Of a stretch of DNA of 64,000 nucleotides, positions 60,616 to 64,000 are shown piece by piece (the stretch's first letter is position 1; every line of letters starts with the position of its first letter). The DNA comes from Caulifigura coniformis (lineage in GTDB: Bacteria; Planctomycetota; Planctomycetia; Planctomycetales; Planctomycetaceae), in the NCBI RefSeq assembly GCF_007745175.1, contig NZ_CP036271.1, forward strand, positions 1,446,154 to 1,510,153, read 5' to 3'. The position numbers and the translations under genes were made by a program. Under the pieces are notes generated by a model. The model had not been told where the DNA came from. It ran no database searches and was given only the letters and a program-made list of their open reading frames with translations.

Positions 60616-62409
60616 GTGTCGATCATTGTTCAGAAATTCGGCGGCACCAGCGTCGCCACTGCGCAGAAGATTCTCGCGGCCGCCCGCCGGGCCGTCGCGA
60701 CCAAACGTGCCGGCCACCAGGTGGTGATGGTCGTTTCCGCGCGCGGCCACAAGACGGACGAACTGGTCGACCTGGCGGCGGAAATTACCGATTCGCCCCC
60801 GCCGCGCGAGATGGACATGCTCCTCTCCACCGGCGAGCAGGAATCCGTGGCCCTCGTCGCCATGGCTATCCAGACGCTCGGCGAAAAAGCGGTCAGCCTC
60901 ACCGGCGGACAGATCGGAATCCAGACGGACACCTCGTACACCAAGGCCCGTATCCGCAATATCTCCACCGACCGCATGCGGCGCTGCCTCGATGAGGGGG
61001 CCATCGTCGTCGCCGCCGGATTTCAAGGGGTCGACGACGACCTGAACATCACCACCCTCGGCCGCGGAGGCAGCGACACCACAGCCACCGCCCTCGCCGC
61101 CGTCCTCCGTGCCGCGGAATGCGAGATCTACACCGACGTCGAAGGGGTCTTTACGACTGACCCCCGGCTCGTGAAGGACGCCCGCAAGGTGGGAAGAATC
61201 TCCTACGACGAGATGCTCGAGATGGCGAGCCTCGGGGCGGGAGTCATGCATTCGCGGTCGATCGAGTTCGCCAAGAAATTCGCCGTTCCGCTCCGCGTGA
61301 GGCCGGCCTATTCGGACGGCGCCGGCACCCTGATTGCCCCGGAAGGGGATGAGGACCAGCGTGTCGTCAGCGGGCTGGCGCTCGCCAGGAACGAAGCCCG
61401 CGTCAGTCTCGTCGGCATTCCTGATCGGCCGGGTACGATGGCGATCGTCTTCGCCAACATGGCCGCCCGGAAGATCCCGATCGACATGGTGGTGCAGAAC
61501 GTCGCCCAGGGGGGGACGGCCGAGGTCTCATTCACGGTCCCCCAATCGGACCTCGCCGAAACGTTGACAGCTGCCGAGGACGCCGTGAAGGGGCTCGGCG
61601 CGGGCCGCGTCGAAAGCGGCACGGCAGTGGCCAAGCTGTCGATCGTCGGCGTGGGAATGCGGACGCACAGCGGAGTCGCGGCCCACATGTTCCAGTCGCT
61701 GGCGGACGCGGGCGTGAACATCCAGATGATCACGACCAGCGAAATCAAGATCTCGACACTCGTCTCCCGCGACCAGTGCGAGGAGGCCCTCCGCAAAGTT
61801 CACGCGGCCTTCAAGCTCGATAAACCGACGAACGAGCCTCCGGCCGTGGGAGTCCGGCAGAAGCCGGCCGGGAACGGCGACGCATCCAGCCAGAAGCGGC
61901 TTCTCCACGAAGTCGTCAGCAAGCTTGCCGCGATGGAAGACATCGTGGTGAGCGAAGTGCTGCTCGATGAATCCCAGGCCCGGGTGACGATCAGCGAGAT
62001 TCCTGACAGCCCCGGCATTTCGGCCCAGCTCTTTTCCGCCGTCGCCGATGGCGACGTGATGGTCGACATGATCGTCCAGAACCAGAGCCACAGCGGTCGG
62101 GCCCGGGTCTCGCTCACCGTGGATCGCGCCGATCTCGAACGCTGCCTGCTGCTGGTTCGGGAAGTCGTCTCGCAGTGGCCGGAGGCAACGCTGACATACG
62201 ATCCGGAGATTGCGACGCTCTCCGTCGTCGGCATTGGCCTGCGGACTCATACCGGCGTGGGAGAACGCATGTTCCGGGCGCTGGCAGACGCCAGCATCAA
62301 CATCCAGCTGATCAACACCAGTGAAATGCGGATGAGCGCGGTCGTCGCGCGATCAGAAGGCAAGAAGGCGCACGAAGCGCTGCTCAAAGCCTTCAGTCTG
62401 AATTCCTGA
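60616..62409 (+). CDS. lysC: Aspartate kinase with duplicated ACT region
   Basis: This protein of about 597 residues phosphorylates aspartate, the first step to lysine, diaminopimelate, threonine and methionine. The kinase domain starts [16 protein letters not shown] at the chosen GTG (60616). Single-copy aspartate kinases are near 400-450 residues. Here the extra length is a second ACT-containing region: [20 protein letters not shown] and [20 protein letters not shown] are clear duplicates, each followed by a [14 protein letters not shown] segment. Similar four-ACT forms are known in cyanobacteria. They probably give altered feedback control by lysine or threonine. Confidence 0.93.
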   Translation: MSIIVQKFGGTSVATAQKILAAARRAVATKRAGHQVVMVVSARGHKTDELVDLAAEITDSPPPREMDMLLSTGEQESVALVAMAIQTLGEKAVSLTGGQIGIQTDTSYTKARIRNISTDRMRRCLDEGAIVVAAGFQGVDDDLNITTLGRGGSDTTATALAAVLRAAECEIYTDVEGVFTTDPRLVKDARKVGRISYDEMLEMASLGAGVMHSRSIEFAKKFAVPLRVRPAYSDGAGTLIAPEGDEDQRVVSGLALARNEARVSLVGIPDRPGTMAIVFANMAARKIPIDMVVQNVAQGGTAEVSFTVPQSDLAETLTAAEDAVKGLGAGRVESGTAVAKLSIVGVGMRTHSGVAAHMFQSLADAGVNIQMITTSEIKISTLVSRDQCEEALRKVHAAFKLDKPTNEPPAVGVRQKPAGNGDASSQKRLLHEVVSKLAAMEDIVVSEVLLDESQARVTISEIPDSPGISAQLFSAVADGDVMVDMIVQNQSHSGRARVSLTVDRADLERCLLLVREVVSQWPEATLTYDPEIATLSVVGIGLRTHTGVGERMFRALADASINIQLINTSEMRMSAVVARSEGKKAHEALLKAFSLNS

Positions 62410-62540
62410 GGGATCGCTGGCCGAGGCCGATGGGCGCCGCGCGTTCACTGCTCCAGGACTCGCCTCGAGACGCACGAACACTGTGCGGCATGACGCTCCG
62501 GATAAGCTCCGTGACGCCATGCCACGCGTGAACCCCTTGC

Positions 62541-63899
62541 CTAGTTCGAGAGCGCCTCGGCGACGTCCGTCCGGTAAGCCGTCAGCGCCGGCAGGAAGCC
62601 GACCAGCGTTGCCATGGCGACCATGATCGGCACGATCACGAACTCCATCGGGTCGAAATAGGCGGGGTTGATCACCAGCCCGCTGCGTGCGGCGACAAGT
62701 GGCCCCCCGAGTACCACCAGGCCATGCCCCAGGAGGATTCCCAGGAGCCCTCCCCCGACGCACAGGAGCAGCGACTCGACGAGCACGATTGAAAACACCG
62801 TCTGACGCCGCGCGCCGAGCGCCCGCATGATGCCGATCTCGCGACGCCGGTCGGCCATCGAGTTGTAGATGCTCACGAAGATCCCGATGCCGGAGACGGC
62901 GATAATCAGGGCCGTCAGCACGATGACCGCCAGCCGCACATTCGCCAGCAGGCCGTCCATGAGCCGCCTCATCACCATCACCGGATTGGCCGCGTCGGCC
63001 CGGTAACCTTTCCGGAGGAACGTCTGCAGGCTCATTGCGTTCGCTCCGCGTTGCGGCAGGTCGTCCCCTCCCTTGCAGATGACGACAATGGACGTGATCT
63101 GCCGCTGCACATCGGGCACGACGCCGCCGGGGTGGTAATGGACGCCCCGAGCGCGGGCATCTGCCTCTGCAGCCAGTTCCTTCGCATACTTCTGCTGAAG
63201 GATTGCGAGGTCGTCCCCGAAGAACGCGGACTCCGACTGGATCGCTTCGACAAGCGGCTTCTCGTGTCCGCCCAGCGAAAGAAAGCCTTCCAGGTTCACA
63301 AACACGCTGCGGTCGTTCGGAGTGTTCGTGACGTCCAGCACGCCGGTGATCTTGAAGCGTTCGTCATGCACGTGGTCGTCCTGACCGCCGTGGATCATGC
63401 GGAACTCGTCCCCAACGCCCCAATTGTTTTTTCGGGCGACTTCACTGCCGATCACCGCCTCCCACGCTCCGGACATCACGCGGCCGTCGCCCATCATGCG
63501 GAACCGCTTGCCGTCACCACCATAGGGAGTCGTCAGGTATTCGGTGGTCGTTCCGACGATCGGAAACTGACCGACCTCAGTTTCGTCCCCCAGCGCGATT
63601 GGAATCGCTTTCTCCACTTCCGGACGCTTCAGGATCTCCTGATAGAAGCGCCACGGGAGGTTCTCGATCGGTCGGTCGATTCGGTAGATCGTGCTCAGGA
63701 TCAGCTGGAAATGACTGCCGCGCGGCCCGATGACGAGGTCATAGCCCGTCCCCGTCTGGTTGAACATGTTGCTGATGACGCCGTTGATGATCAGCACGGC
63801 GACCATCAACGCGACACCCAGCGCCACGCTGAGTGCGGTGAGCAGCGATGAAAGCGACCGCTGACGCAGGCTCTTGAATGCAATCGAGAACAGGTTCAT
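62541..63899 (-). CDS. FtsX/MacB-type ABC transporter permease
   Basis: This 452-residue protein has one N-terminal helix (LLTALSVALGVALMVAVLII), a large extracytoplasmic domain of about 270 residues, and three C-terminal helices (VRLAVIVLTALIIAVSGIGIF, TVFSIVLVESLLLCVGGGLLG and a last one near IVPIMVAMATLVGFLPALTAY). The DRRREIGIMRALGA motif is the FtsX/MacB coupling signature. Such permeases export lipoproteins, peptides or drugs or act as mechanotransmitters. Its ATG overlaps the stop of the upstream ATPase gene (ATGA), forming one transporter operon. Confidence 0.92.
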   Translation of the reverse strand: MNLFSIAFKSLRQRSLSSLLTALSVALGVALMVAVLIINGVISNMFNQTGTGYDLVIGPRGSHFQLILSTIYRIDRPIENLPWRFYQEILKRPEVEKAIPIALGDETEVGQFPIVGTTTEYLTTPYGGDGKRFRMMGDGRVMSGAWEAVIGSEVARKNNWGVGDEFRMIHGGQDDHVHDERFKITGVLDVTNTPNDRSVFVNLEGFLSLGGHEKPLVEAIQSESAFFGDDLAILQQKYAKELAAEADARARGVHYHPGGVVPDVQRQITSIVVICKGGDDLPQRGANAMSLQTFLRKGYRADAANPVMVMRRLMDGLLANVRLAVIVLTALIIAVSGIGIFVSIYNSMADRRREIGIMRALGARRQTVFSIVLVESLLLCVGGGLLGILLGHGLVVLGGPLVAARSGLVINPAYFDPMEFVIVPIMVAMATLVGFLPALTAYRTDVAEALSN

Positions 63900-64000
63900 T
63901 CCACGGCCCCCGGCTTGTTGAATTCGGCCAGGCGTTCGACGCGCGGGAACTGCGCGGCCGCCTCGGGCGAATGGGTGACCAGGAGCAGCGACACGTTCAG
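63896..64000 (-). CDS. ABC transporter ATP-binding protein, C-terminal end only
   Basis: Only the last 34 residues are present (LNVSLLLVTHSPEAAAQFPR and 14 more). LLLVTHSPEAA is the H-loop region of an ABC ATPase of the MacB/LolD type. The stop overlaps the start of the permease gene, so the two are translationally coupled. The rest lies beyond the window. Confidence 0.8.
   Translation of the reverse strand: MNVSLLLVTHSPEAAAQFPRVERLAEFNKPGAVE

Overview
The window comes from a high-GC bacterium and reads as a planctomycete (Planctomycetaceae-like). The evidence is the family mix: a DUF1559 protein with a type IV prepilin-like N-terminus, a DUF1501 Tat-exported protein, a sulfatase, a Tat-exported Gfo/Idh/MocA oxidoreductase, a PQQ-type dehydrogenase fused to c-type haem motifs, a DUF1570 peptidase-like protein, a MoxR/DUF58/VWA gene cluster, and a lone ECF sigma factor. 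I cannot name the species. I see no tRNA, rRNA, CRISPR array, prophage or insertion sequence. Gene density is high, and the only long gene-poor stretch is about 57.3-58.5 kb.

Layout. 0-3.7 kb: the end of an ECF sigma gene coupled to a DUF1570 putative metallopeptidase, a convergent beta-propeller protein, and ferredoxin fdxA with a clear promoter and terminator. 3.9-19.0 kb: one co-directional run of eight genes, mostly with ATGA or TGATG overlaps. It encodes a TPR/metallopeptidase-like protein, DUF4159, a MoxR AAA ATPase, DUF58, a BatA/VWA protein, a very large DUF4175 protein, a second VWA/amidotransferase-like membrane protein and a caspase/legumain-like protein. 19.2-28.3 kb: UvrD/PcrA-type helicase, DUF1559 protein and lipoprotein, DUF456 protein, an orphan DNA methyltransferase, an oxidoreductase, an orphan LolD-like ABC ATPase, a YkvA-like protein and an alpha/beta hydrolase.

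28.4-38.8 kb: a HAD phosphatase fused to a HerA-like ATPase, DUF1501, a malate/lactate dehydrogenase-family protein that lacks its usual catalytic histidines, a sulfatase, small membrane proteins, a CsrA-like small protein behind a promoter whose -10 box sits inside a perfect palindrome, a Pro/Ala-rich membrane protein, a DRG-like GTPase with TGS domain and no NKxD motif, and an FHA protein. 39.1-52.6 kb: mostly housekeeping genes (aspS, dapF, a kdsD-type sugar-phosphate isomerase, a giant OstA/LptA-like protein, rsfS, nadB) with a degenerate SGNH-hydrolase-like protein among them.

52.7-64 kb: an ABC-2-type membrane protein, a three-haem PQQ-type dehydrogenase, a non-coding island with two diverged copies of a ~110-bp palindromic repeat, a proline-rich lipoprotein-like gene, a DUF4185-like beta-propeller, an aspartate kinase with an enlarged ACT region, and an FtsX/MacB-type permease translationally coupled to an ABC ATPase that runs off the window. 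The dapF, lysC, kdsD and OstA-like genes together point to a diaminopimelate wall precursor and a Gram-negative envelope. The 3.9-19 kb cluster is the best candidate for a poorly understood multi-protein system.
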